Assembly (NCBI GenBank): GCA_030584185.1
Contig: CP129495.1
Coordinates: 62,001-126,000, forward strand
Reading direction: 5' to 3'
Length of the DNA: 64,000 nt
Source of the DNA: Acidimicrobiia bacterium
GTDB taxonomy: Bacteria > Actinomycetota > Acidimicrobiia > Spongiisociales > UBA11373
The notes beneath the pieces were generated by a model, which saw only the letters and a list, made by a program, of their open reading frames with translations, ran no database searches and was not told the origin of the DNA. Shown piece after piece: positions 26,009 through 33,573 of the stretch; within the stretch, counting starts at the first letter, position 1; each line of letters begins with the position of its first letter. The translations under genes and the position numbers were made by a program.

Positions 26009-27310
26009 CTAGAAGGCCCTCCCGGTGATGACGTTGGCTCCGAGCTGGTTGATCCCGCAGTACTGGTAGTACATGCGGAGGTCGAACGGGCCACGGGCCG
26101 GCACCCCGGCCGCCAGCAGCACACCGTCCTCCTTGAGGAACTCGTCGCCGACGACCCGTTCCACCTCTGGCATGGCGACGAAGCCGTCGTGGGAGCCCAC
26201 GCTGACGATGGCGTCGGCCTCGGGGACCGAGTAGAAGAGAGGGAAGTCGTAGCCGTCCTCGCCGGTGGCCTCGGAGGAGAGCACCACGGTCTCGATTCCG
26301 GCCTGCTCCATGTACTGGCAGGCGAGCATCATGTCGATCGCCGAGTTCCCGCCGCCCTCGCCGGTGAGGATCGCTCCGTCGGCGCCCATCGTGCGTGCCA
26401 GCTTGGCGGCCCAGAGGGAGGAGCGCTCCTTCTCCTCGTGGGTGTAGTTGTGGCCCCTGTTGATGATCACCCCGGCGAAGTCGAGGTCCACCCCGTGGCG
26501 GCGTTGCAGGTCCCAGATGATCGGGTTGTTCTGGTGGAGGTAGGTCGGGTTCTTGTAGCAGGCGTACACGTACACGCCGTTGACGATGGCCCCGTCCATG
26601 ATCTCGCCGGGGAGGATCGGGGTCGGGACCAGGTTGTGGATCACGTGGCCGTAGAGGAAGGTGTCCGACATCGGAGCCTGGCCCTGCAGTTGCAGGAAGT
26701 ACACCACCCTGGGCAGGTCGGGGTGCCGGGTGCCCGTGGTGAAGGTCGTGGTCGACGAGCGGGTGGCGCCGGCGCACGCTCTCGCCAGGTGCTCGGCGAC
26801 ACGCAGCGCCCCGCGCCGGATGGCGTCGTCGTAGTCCTCGTTCGAGGTTTCCGGGTTGGGGGTCGGCACCAGGACCAGGTTGGTGACCCGGGAAAACGGG
26901 CTGTACGGGGCTGCCGACCCCGACATGTCCACCACGCCCTCGCGGGCCTGCATGAGGCCGGAGGCGGGCTGGGGGAAGTGGCTCGAGGTGAGGACGGCGA
27001 CGCCGGCGAGCCGAACGGTCTCTCCGGTGCCTGCCTGTCGCATCGGTCCGACGAAACCGGGGAAGACGCCGCCATCACCGGTGACCTTGGCCCTGGGCTC
27101 CACTGCGTCGAGGCAATGAACGATGCGCACGCTCTCGCCGGGGCGGGCGATGTCGACCTCGACGCCGGCGATCCGGGGGTCCTCGAGGAGGAGTGTCTCG
27201 ATCGCGGCGGCATCGACGATCAGCGTGCCCCCGTCGATCCGGGTCTCCGGTCCGAAGCGGACGTCGGCGACCTCGATGGTGTGGAGATCGAGGCTGAAAG
27301 GATGCTCCAT
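26009..27310 (-). CDS. grdE: GrdE-like subunit of protein B, lacking the pyruvoyl-precursor cysteine
   Basis: A 433-residue homologue of the GrdE/GrdG/GrdI proproteins, first gene of the operon. Family blocks are clear: IARPGESVRIVHCLDAVEPRAKV, GGVFPGFVGP, VVDMSGSAAPYSPFS, ILPGEIMDGAIVNG and CYKNPTYLHQNNPI. In clostridial GrdE the proprotein is cut at Asn-Cys in the segment GNCVSACDKNPTY to form a pyruvoyl group. Here the aligned pair is Val246-Tyr247 (GVYVYACYKNPTY), so that processing looks impossible; only the second cysteine, Cys251, remains. The ATG at 27310 is chosen because the operator at 27338-27350 lies inside the longer frame. Confidence 0.9.
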   Translation of the reverse strand: MEHPFSLDLHTIEVADVRFGPETRIDGGTLIVDAAAIETLLLEDPRIAGVEVDIARPGESVRIVHCLDAVEPRAKVTGDGGVFPGFVGPMRQAGTGETVRLAGVAVLTSSHFPQPASGLMQAREGVVDMSGSAAPYSPFSRVTNLVLVPTPNPETSNEDYDDAIRRGALRVAEHLARACAGATRSSTTTFTTGTRHPDLPRVVYFLQLQGQAPMSDTFLYGHVIHNLVPTPILPGEIMDGAIVNGVYVYACYKNPTYLHQNNPIIWDLQRRHGVDLDFAGVIINRGHNYTHEEKERSSLWAAKLARTMGADGAILTGEGGGNSAIDMMLACQYMEQAGIETVVLSSEATGEDGYDFPLFYSVPEADAIVSVGSHDGFVAMPEVERVVGDEFLKEDGVLLAAGVPARGPFDLRMYYQYCGINQLGANVITGRAF

Positions 27311-27337
27311 CGCGGCGATCGCTCCGATTTCGGTCTT

Positions 27338-27350
27338 ACGGTCAGACCAT
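27338..27350. promoter_or_regulatory. Predicted GntR operator upstream of grdE
   Basis: ACGGTCAGACCAT, 28 bases before the grdE ATG. The minus-strand sequence TATGGTCTGACCGTAAGACC differs from the site upstream of the alcohol dehydrogenase at one position, including the flanking TAAGACC half-repeat. Confidence 0.8.
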
Positions 27351-27403
27351 AACATCCCGAGTAGGGCCACCGGACGCCGAACGGGTCGGATCCGGCGAAC
27401 CGA

Positions 27404-28297
27404 TCACCGACCGGCGATCCGGTCGGTCACGACCACTCCGGTGAGGATCAGGACCCCGCCGATGACGATCCCCAGATCGACCCGCTCCCCGAGGACGATC
27501 ACCCCGAACACCACCGCCACCAGCGGGATGATGTACCCGGTGATCGCCGAGAAGGTCACCGTCACGTGGCGCAGCAGCCAGTAGTAGAGGGCGATCGGCA
27601 TGAAGGTCGCCGCCAGGCCGACGTAGGTGAGGCTGGCCCAGCCCTTGGCGCCGGGGTTGGCCGGCACACCCTCGAAGGCGAGCATGGCGACGATCCCGAC
27701 GGCGGCTCCGATCACGAACTGCACGCCGGACACGCCGAGCGGGGAGTAGCGGCCCGAGTACCGCTTGGCGTACACCGCCCCCACCGCCACCGAGAGCACC
27801 CCGGCCAGGGCCAGGACCCCGGCGAGGGCCGGGTTTCCGCCCTCGGCGAGCCCGCTGTCCCCGGAGAGGATCAGCACCGCCACCCCGGCCAGGGAGATCA
27901 ACAGTCCGATCAAGGTGGCGGCCTGGAGGCGCTCCTCGGGGAGCATGACGTGGGCCACCACCCCCGTGGCCAGGGGGACCAGCGCCGAGGCGAGGCCGAC
28001 GAATCCGGCCGAGGCGTACTGCAGGGCGAGGTTGCGGGTGATGAACGGCACCGTCACCGAGGTGATCGACATCACGATGCCCACCCTCCAGCCGATCGCC
28101 CCGATGGTGCGGTCCCGTCCGGAGAGTGCCACGAAGGCGACCACCCCGATGGCGGCTATCACCGAGGAGATGGCGACGACGGCGAGGGGCTCCATGCCTG
28201 CATCGAACGCCACCCGGACCACCACGCCGTTGGTGCCCCACCCGAGGCTGATGAGGAGCATGGCGCCCCACACCTGTGCCCGCGAGGCGCGTTCCAT
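27404..28297 (-). CDS. EamA/DMT-family permease
   Basis: A 297-residue integral membrane protein with ten predicted helices arranged as two EamA repeats, the layout of drug/metabolite exporters of the RhaT/YdcZ-like superfamily. It lies upstream of grdE on the same strand, but grdE has its own operator in the 94-base gap, so linkage to the regulon is uncertain. It could export a product or be unrelated. Substrate unknown. Confidence 0.85.
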   Translation of the reverse strand: MERASRAQVWGAMLLISLGWGTNGVVVRVAFDAGMEPLAVVAISSVIAAIGVVAFVALSGRDRTIGAIGWRVGIVMSITSVTVPFITRNLALQYASAGFVGLASALVPLATGVVAHVMLPEERLQAATLIGLLISLAGVAVLILSGDSGLAEGGNPALAGVLALAGVLSVAVGAVYAKRYSGRYSPLGVSGVQFVIGAAVGIVAMLAFEGVPANPGAKGWASLTYVGLAATFMPIALYYWLLRHVTVTFSAITGYIIPLVAVVFGVIVLGERVDLGIVIGGVLILTGVVVTDRIAGR

Positions 28298-28414
28298 GGG
28301 TGGCTCCCTTCGAAGGTGACGGCCGCCGGCTGCTCCGATCGGCGTCGGGTCGATCCAGCGGTCCGACGCGGCGATTCAACCAGCCGAGGCCGGGATAGCC
28401 CAAAACCGTTCGGA

Positions 28415-28861
28415 TCAGGCTCCTGGCTTGAACACCATCGCCCACACGGCGATCAGCAGGACCGCCATGTCGAGTGCCGAGTACAGGCCGATCTTGCGGT
28501 GATGGGCCTCGGCGGCCCCGCCGGCCTCCATCTCCTTGATCGCCGACCTCGTGGCGCCGGAGATGAGCACGGCACCGAGGATGGTCGACAGGCCGATGGC
28601 GGCGAGGCCGATGACCACCCAGGTGTCGCCGAAGGCCCAGGTGGGCGAGTCGATGACCATCCAGATCCCGAATGCGAGGGTGACCATGGCGCTGGCGCCG
28701 AAGACGTTGCCCATGAACTCGAGGTCGCGGGTGGTGCCGAGGCGGTGGGCCGGGTCGGCGTTGCGGAGCCGGGATCCGAGCACGGCGGCGATGACCGCGC
28801 CACCCACCCATACGGTGGCGAACAGGATGTGAACGAACTCGAGGACCTCGTACTTCTCCAC
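28415..28861 (-). CDS. DUF2269-like integral membrane protein
   Basis: A 148-residue protein with four predicted helices and an N-terminal LEFVHILFATVWVGGAV motif whose His and Trp are conserved in the next gene. Both proteins end in WAMVFKPG. Its family (DUF2269-like) has no established function; similar proteins resemble small haem-containing membrane proteins, but no clear haem motif is provable here. Nine bases separate it from its paralogue. Confidence 0.75.
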   Translation of the reverse strand: MEKYEVLEFVHILFATVWVGGAVIAAVLGSRLRNADPAHRLGTTRDLEFMGNVFGASAMVTLAFGIWMVIDSPTWAFGDTWVVIGLAAIGLSTILGAVLISGATRSAIKEMEAGGAAEAHHRKIGLYSALDMAVLLIAVWAMVFKPGA

Positions 28862-28870
28862 CTTTTCCTC

Positions 28871-29323
28871 CTATAGACCGGGCTTGAACACCATCGCCCA
28901 TAGGGCGACCAACAGGAGCACCGCCGCCGTTCGGCTCGCCAGGGCGATCCTGGCTCCGATCGGGGCCGCCGCCGCCGGGTTGCCGGCTTCGACGGCGGCG
29001 ATGGCCTTCCGGCTCTGCGGCGTGATGTAGCCGGACCCGATTCCGGCGGTGGCCACCAGGCCGATCAGGCCGATGACTATCCATGCCTGCTCGAAGTCGA
29101 GGACGGCCTCGTCGAGCACCATCGACACCCCAGTGATCAGGACGATCAGCGATGCCCATGGGTAGATCCGCGTGCCGATGAAGAGGAAGTCTCTGGCGGC
29201 GCCGAGGCGGTGGGCCGGGTCGGCCTTGGCCAGCCTGGCTGTGACCACCTGTGAGGCGATTCCGCCCCCCACCCAGACGATGGCGGCGAGCACATGGACG
29301 AACACCAGGGTGTCGTAGAGCAT
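28871..29323 (-). CDS. DUF2269-like integral membrane protein (paralogue)
   Basis: A 150-residue four-helix membrane protein, clearly homologous to its downstream neighbour (LVFVHVLAAIVWVGGGI, KADPAHRLGAARDFLFIG, WAMVFKPGL). A tandem duplication is the simplest origin. The ATG at 29323 follows a GGAGGAGG ribosome site; the longer open frame overlaps the kinase gene on the same strand and is not used. Confidence 0.78.
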   Translation of the reverse strand: MLYDTLVFVHVLAAIVWVGGGIASQVVTARLAKADPAHRLGAARDFLFIGTRIYPWASLIVLITGVSMVLDEAVLDFEQAWIVIGLIGLVATAGIGSGYITPQSRKAIAAVEAGNPAAAAPIGARIALASRTAAVLLLVALWAMVFKPGL

Positions 29324-29346
29324 GTCGGTCCTCCTCCCGGCGGGGA

Positions 29347-31170
29347 CTATAGACCGCCGTCGCTTCCCGTTGCAGGCGGTATCGGTGAGACCGGGTGAAC
29401 GCTCCTCGGCCCTCTCGGAGGGTCTTCGACGGTGTCGCCCGGCAGCTCTTCGGAGGTGACCACGGCGCCGGCGACTATGCCGTGGTCGTCGTGAAACGGG
29501 GCGCAGTAAGACCGCGTCAGGACCTGGGTTCCGTCGGCGCGCCGGATCCAGAGCACGAACGGTCCCGCCGACCGACCCGACCGGATCGCCTGCGTGACCG
29601 GGGCGTTGTCGACGGTCAACGGGTTGCCATCGGCGAAGCGGACATCGAATCGTTGCTGGCTGGCGTCGAGGTCCGAGGGTCGCTCCGTGTCGTCGGAAAT
29701 CCCCAACAGCTCTCGCTCTCTCCGGTTCCAGGCGACCACCCGAGGCGGATCGCCGACGAACACGGCGATGGCGATGGGAAGTGCCTCCATGACCGAAGAG
29801 CGAAGGTGCCTCTCGAATGCGATGTCGCGGGCCAGGGTGGAGCGATCGATGGCGACGGCGGCGAGCCGTGCCAGCGCCTCGGCCACCACCCGCCCGCGAT
29901 CGCCGGGGACGGACTCGGCGCGGTCCCAACTCAGCGCCAGGACGGCGACGGCGCCCTCGCCGTCGAGCACCGGCAGGAACATCTGCGCCACACCGTCGAG
30001 ACCGGGGAGCGAGACGGGCGTGGGGGAGTCGCCGGCGACGGCGGTGATGGGGGACTTCTTTTCAAGGGCCTGTTGGGCGAGAGGGATCTCGATCGGGGTG
30101 TCGGCGGCGGATCCCCCGCCGGCCGTGCCGAGGCGCCCGAAACCGCCTTCGGCGCGGGGGATCATGAGCAGCATCCCGGTGGCCCCGAGCAGGTTCTTGA
30201 AGAGGCGTTGCAGGCCGGCCAGGGTGCGGTCCATCGAGCGGCCCGACAGGGCGTCGGCCATGTCCACCAGGAGGCGTCCCCTCGGTGACAGCATGGCGGC
30301 ATCCCAGCCCTCCCCGTTCGACGCCCGGGTGACGCCGGGGGTGGCCGCCGGCAACCGCAGCCGGAAGGTGGCGCCGGTGCGGCGCGGCTCGACGATCTCC
30401 AGTTCGCCCCCCATGGCGCGGGCGATGCGGCGGCTCAATGCCAGCCCCAACCCCAGCCCCGAGCGACTGGCGCCCCCGTCGAACACGCGGTGGCGGAGGC
30501 GGCGGGGGATGCCGGGACCCTCGTCGGAGATGTAGAGGGACACCTGGCCGGCTTGGGGTTCGAACTCGATCTCGACCATCCCCTCGGGGGCGTAGCGCGC
30601 CGTGTTCTGGAGGAGGTTGAGGAGAACCTGAAACAGCAGGTCGGGGTCGGCAGTCACCCAGGTCGGTGCGGTGGGGGAGAAAGCCCGGGCGTCGACCGAT
30701 GGGAAGCGGGTGAGGGCCCGGTGGGTAGTTTCGGCCAGATCGACTGGCTCCGGCGTGGGGGCGCTCTCGTTGCGTTCGACGCGGGCGGCGCCGTGCAGGT
30801 TGGCCACGAGGCCGTGCATGTAGCGGGCATCGGCCTGGGCGAGGGCGAGCAGCTCCTTGCGTTCGTCGTCGTCGAGGTCGGCCGTGGGGTCTAGCAGCAC
30901 GTCGGCGGTTCCGACGACCGAGGCGATCGGGTTGCGCAGCTCATGAGCCAGATGGGCGATGGTCTCTTCATTGCGGCTGCGTTCCACCCAGGTGGCGGCG
31001 AGGACCCACGCCGGGGCCACGATCAGGGTGGCAATGACTCCGGAAAGGATCGCCCACACGGGCAGCCGGGCGGCGGCAGCGATGCCGGCGCCGGCGGCGA
31101 ACACGAAGAACGCCGCACCGATCGGCAGTGCGGCTCGGCCGATCCGACTCTGTAGGCGGCGCGTCGACAC
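29347..31170 (-). CDS. Membrane sensor histidine kinase with C-terminal GAF and PAS domains
   Basis: A 607-residue protein with two N-terminal membrane helices (about 14-34 and 38-60), a HisKA H-box with phospho-acceptor His76 (IAHLAHELRNPIAS), and an HATPase_c domain to about 275 (NLLQNTARYA, DEGPGIP, GLGLGLALSRR). It continues with a GAF-like domain (about 290-455) and a PAS domain (about 465-585, AWNRRERELLGISDD). Sensory domains after the catalytic core are unusual. No response regulator lies beside it, so it is an orphan kinase. Confidence 0.85.
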   Translation of the reverse strand: MSTRRLQSRIGRAALPIGAAFFVFAAGAGIAAAARLPVWAILSGVIATLIVAPAWVLAATWVERSRNEETIAHLAHELRNPIASVVGTADVLLDPTADLDDDERKELLALAQADARYMHGLVANLHGAARVERNESAPTPEPVDLAETTHRALTRFPSVDARAFSPTAPTWVTADPDLLFQVLLNLLQNTARYAPEGMVEIEFEPQAGQVSLYISDEGPGIPRRLRHRVFDGGASRSGLGLGLALSRRIARAMGGELEIVEPRRTGATFRLRLPAATPGVTRASNGEGWDAAMLSPRGRLLVDMADALSGRSMDRTLAGLQRLFKNLLGATGMLLMIPRAEGGFGRLGTAGGGSAADTPIEIPLAQQALEKKSPITAVAGDSPTPVSLPGLDGVAQMFLPVLDGEGAVAVLALSWDRAESVPGDRGRVVAEALARLAAVAIDRSTLARDIAFERHLRSSVMEALPIAIAVFVGDPPRVVAWNRRERELLGISDDTERPSDLDASQQRFDVRFADGNPLTVDNAPVTQAIRSGRSAGPFVLWIRRADGTQVLTRSYCAPFHDDHGIVAGAVVTSEELPGDTVEDPPRGPRSVHPVSPIPPATGSDGGL

Positions 31171-31302
31171 TCGTGACCTCGCGATCGTCGGTGGGGCGCC
31201 GAGGTCGAACGAAACAGACCCATCGGTACGCCCGCCGGACGGGGGGCGATTGTAACGCGAGGCGACCCAGCCGCCCCGGCTTTCTGTCGGGGGTGGCTGC
31301 GG

Positions 31303-31653
31303 TCAGTAGCCCATCTCATGCAGCCGGGCGTCGTCGATGCCGAGGTGATGGGCCACCTCGTGGAGCACCGTCTTGCGGATCTGCCGTCGCAGCCTGCTCG
31401 GAGGCAGACGCAGGGCGAGGTGGGATCCCATGAAGATCGTGATCCGGTCGGGAAGGAAGCCCGAATACCCACCGGCGCGGTCATGGAGCGTGACCCCTTC
31501 ATAGAGGCCGAGCAGTCCGGTTCCCTCGGGATCCTGTTGTGCTGTGGGCCACTCCTCGACGACGACATGGATGTTGTCCAGGGCCTCGTGTACCCAGTCG
31601 GGAAGATCCTCGAGGGCCTCGTCGACCACCCGTTCGAACTCGAAGCGGTTCAC
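31303..31653 (-). CDS. Small zincin-like metallopeptidase family protein
   Basis: A 116-residue cytoplasmic protein of the minimal metallopeptidase family found across actinobacteria. The active-site pattern HEVAHHLGIDDARLHEMGY gives HExxHxxG plus a downstream Glu. No signal peptide. Substrate unknown. Confidence 0.85.
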   Translation of the reverse strand: MNRFEFERVVDEALEDLPDWVHEALDNIHVVVEEWPTAQQDPEGTGLLGLYEGVTLHDRAGGYSGFLPDRITIFMGSHLALRLPPSRLRRQIRKTVLHEVAHHLGIDDARLHEMGY

Positions 31654-31721
31654 GGGTGAAGGATACGGGGGGTGAGGGAGGCAGTCGGTGCCACAATCGT
31701 GCCGTGGGAGGGATCACCGTC

Positions 31722-32273
31722 GTGCCGGCCACCGTCGAGCGGATCGACGACGTGCTCGAGATCCTGCCCACGGGGCAGGGGTGCCACTGCCAGTACTTCC
31801 GGATGGGGTCGAGTGAGTATGCCGGCTCTGGTGAGGAGGATCGGATGTCGGCCCTCCGGCACCAGCTCGCCGCAGAGCCGCCCCCGGGCATGCTTGCGTA
31901 CCTCGACGGCGTGGTCGCAGGGTGGTGCGGGTTCGGGCCGCGCCCTGGGATGGAGCGCCTGGTGCGGTCCCGGACCATCCCCAGGGTCGACGATCGCCCG
32001 TATTGGTCGGTCGTGTGCTTTCTGGTGCGACCCGGGGCGCGGCGCCGCGGCGTCACCGGGGCCCTGCTCGAGGGTGTGGTCGATCTCGCCCGGCGGTCCG
32101 GCGCACCGGGGTTGGAGGCGTACCCGATCGACCCGGAGGGACGGCGAGTGGACACCGCCTTCCTGTACGTCGGCACCAGGGACACCTTCGCCAGGGCAGG
32201 GTTCACCGAGGTGATGCCGACCGGCGCCCGGAGCGCCGGGCTGCCCCGGCTCCTCATGCGGCTCGACCTCTGA
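31722..32273 (+). CDS. GNAT-family N-acetyltransferase
   Basis: A 183-residue acetyltransferase-like protein. The acetyl-CoA-binding core is VVCFLVRPGARRRGVTGALLEGVV, with the R-x-x-G-x-G/A motif represented by RRRGVTGA, followed by GAPGLEAYPID. An N-terminal GCHCQYF cysteine pair is notable. The GTG at 31722 follows GGGAGGG at a good distance; GTG 31704 is an alternative. Substrate unknown. Confidence 0.8.
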   Translation: MPATVERIDDVLEILPTGQGCHCQYFRMGSSEYAGSGEEDRMSALRHQLAAEPPPGMLAYLDGVVAGWCGFGPRPGMERLVRSRTIPRVDDRPYWSVVCFLVRPGARRRGVTGALLEGVVDLARRSGAPGLEAYPIDPEGRRVDTAFLYVGTRDTFARAGFTEVMPTGARSAGLPRLLMRLDL

Positions 32274-32289
32274 GCAGGGCCACCGCCGC

Positions 32290-32295
32290 TAATAT
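32290..32295 (+). promoter_or_regulatory. -10 element of tRNA-Val(CAC)
   Basis: TAATAT lies 11 bases before the first base of the tRNA gene. No clear -35 was identified. Confidence 0.45.
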
Positions 32296-32306
32296 CGGGC
32301 GCCTTC

Positions 32307-32378
32307 GGGCGCTTAGCTCAGCGGGAGAGCGCTGCCTTCACACGGCAGAGGTCACTGGTTCAATCCCAGTAGCGCCCA
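32307..32378 (+). tRNA. tRNA-Val (CAC), integration target
   Basis: Acceptor arms GGGCGCT and AGCGCCC pair, anticodon CAC lies in loop TTCACAC, T-loop GGTTCAAT. CCA is not encoded. Its 3' half is repeated exactly at 42085-42132, marking it as the attachment site of the element to its right. Confidence 0.96.
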
Positions 32379-32379
32379 C
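32332..32379 (+). repeat. Left attachment repeat (48 bp)
   Basis: 3' half of tRNA-Val(CAC), identical over 48 bases to 42085-42132. The preceding base differs (G here, C at the other copy). Confidence 0.92.
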
Positions 32380-32639
32380 TGGCGGAATCCCTTGGTCTGT
32401 AAGGGATTCCGCCTATTGCGTGTGGAGATCGATCACCCGTCCTTGGCTGGCAGTAGGCAGATAGTCGGCAGGAGATTCGGATTCGGGCGTGTGTGGCTTC
32501 GGTTCATGATGGTCACTGTGGCTCCGGTTGGTGTGTTCCAGGTTGGCGACGCGGTTTCGGTTGCTGGGCGACGGTGGTTTCGGTTCCTGTGTGACACCTG
32601 ACGGTTCCATGCTCCTCCCGATGGCGGAGGAGGTCTCTG
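32380..32639. other. Left end of island, no gene seen
   Basis: About 260 bases, visibly T/G-rich on the plus strand compared with the core genes. No integrase or excisionase frame is visible. The last 60 bases probably include the left end of the IS481-type element. Confidence 0.4.
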
Positions 32640-33196
32640 GTGCTCGTGGAGTTGGGTGTTGTGGAGCAACGGTTCGCGGCGGTGCTCGAAGTGTTGGGTG
32701 GGGCGTCGGTGAGCGATGTGGCGCGCCGGTATGGGGTGGTGCGTCAGACGGTGCATCGCTGGTTGCGGCGCTATGGCGAGTCGGGGGTGGCGGGGTTGGT
32801 GGATCGGTCGTCGAAGCCGGCGTCGTGTCCGCATCAGATGCCGGCTGAGGTGGAGGCTCGGGTGGTGGAGTTGCGGTATGGGCATCCGGGGTGGGGGCCA
32901 CGGTCGATCCTCTATCAGTTGGGTGTCGAGGGTGTGTCTCCGTTGCCGTCGCGGTCGGCTGTGTATCGGGCGTTGCTGCGTCACCGCCTGGTGACGGGCA
33001 AACCGCGGCGTAGGCCACGGTCGGCGTATCGGCGGTGGGAGCGGTCGCGGGCGATGGAGTTGTGGCAGATGGATGTGATGGGCGGCATCCGGCTCGCTGA
33101 CGGGTCGGAGGTCAAGGTGGTGACCGGGATCGATGATCACTCGAGGTTCTGTGTGTCGGCGATGGTGGTGGCTCGAGCGACGGCGAAGCCGGTGTG
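32640..33196 (+). pseudogene. IS481-type transposase, 3'-truncated
   Basis: The first 185 or so residues of an IS481-like DDE transposase: an N-terminal helix-turn-helix (ASVSDVARRYGVVRQTVHRWLRRYGESGVAGL), a second winged segment, and the start of the integrase core (MELWQMDVMGGI...[11 protein letters not shown]). The gene is cut at 33196 by the left inverted repeat of the IS3-family element and its remainder is absent on the other side. The later catalytic residues are missing, so it is inactive. Confidence 0.85.
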
Positions 33197-33246
33197 TGAA
33201 CCTCCCCGGGTTTCTTGGAGGCTCCGACCTTTGGGAGGATGGAGCC

Positions 33247-33573
33247 ATGACACGGAGACAGCAGGGGAAGTACCCGAACGAGGTGCGCCGTCGGACGGTG
33301 CGTCTGGTGTTGGAGCATCGTGACGAGTACGCCTCGGAGTGGGCGGCGATCACGTCGATAGCGGCCAAGTCGGGGATGACGGCTGAGACGTTGCGCAAGT
33401 GGGTGCGCCAGGCCGAGGTCGATGAGGGCCGGCGGCCGGGGGTGACGTCGGAGGAGTCGGTGCGGGTCCGGGAGCTGCAGCGCGAGAACCGGGAGCTGCG
33501 TCGGGCGAATGAGATCCTCAAGGCGGCGTCGGCTTTCTTCGCGGCGGAGCTCGACCGCCCACAGCAGAGATGA
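33247..33573 (+). CDS. IS3-family transposase OrfA
   Basis: A 108-residue DNA-binding subunit: helix-turn-helix ([27 protein letters not shown]) followed by a leucine-zipper-like segment ([26 protein letters not shown]). The stop overlaps the OrfB ATG by four bases (ATGA), so OrfB may be made by coupling or by frameshifting. Confidence 0.93.
   Translation: MTRRQQGKYPNEVRRRTVRLVLEHRDEYASEWAAITSIAAKSGMTAETLRKWVRQAEVDEGRRPGVTSEESVRVRELQRENRELRRANEILKAASAFFAAELDRPQQR

Noticed and set aside
24674-27352. 892-codon open frame on the plus strand across the grd genes
   Set aside because: Antisense shadow of grdC, grdB and grdE caused by high GC; low-complexity Gly/His/Arg-rich product with no domain, and it would cover two selenoprotein genes with clear homology.
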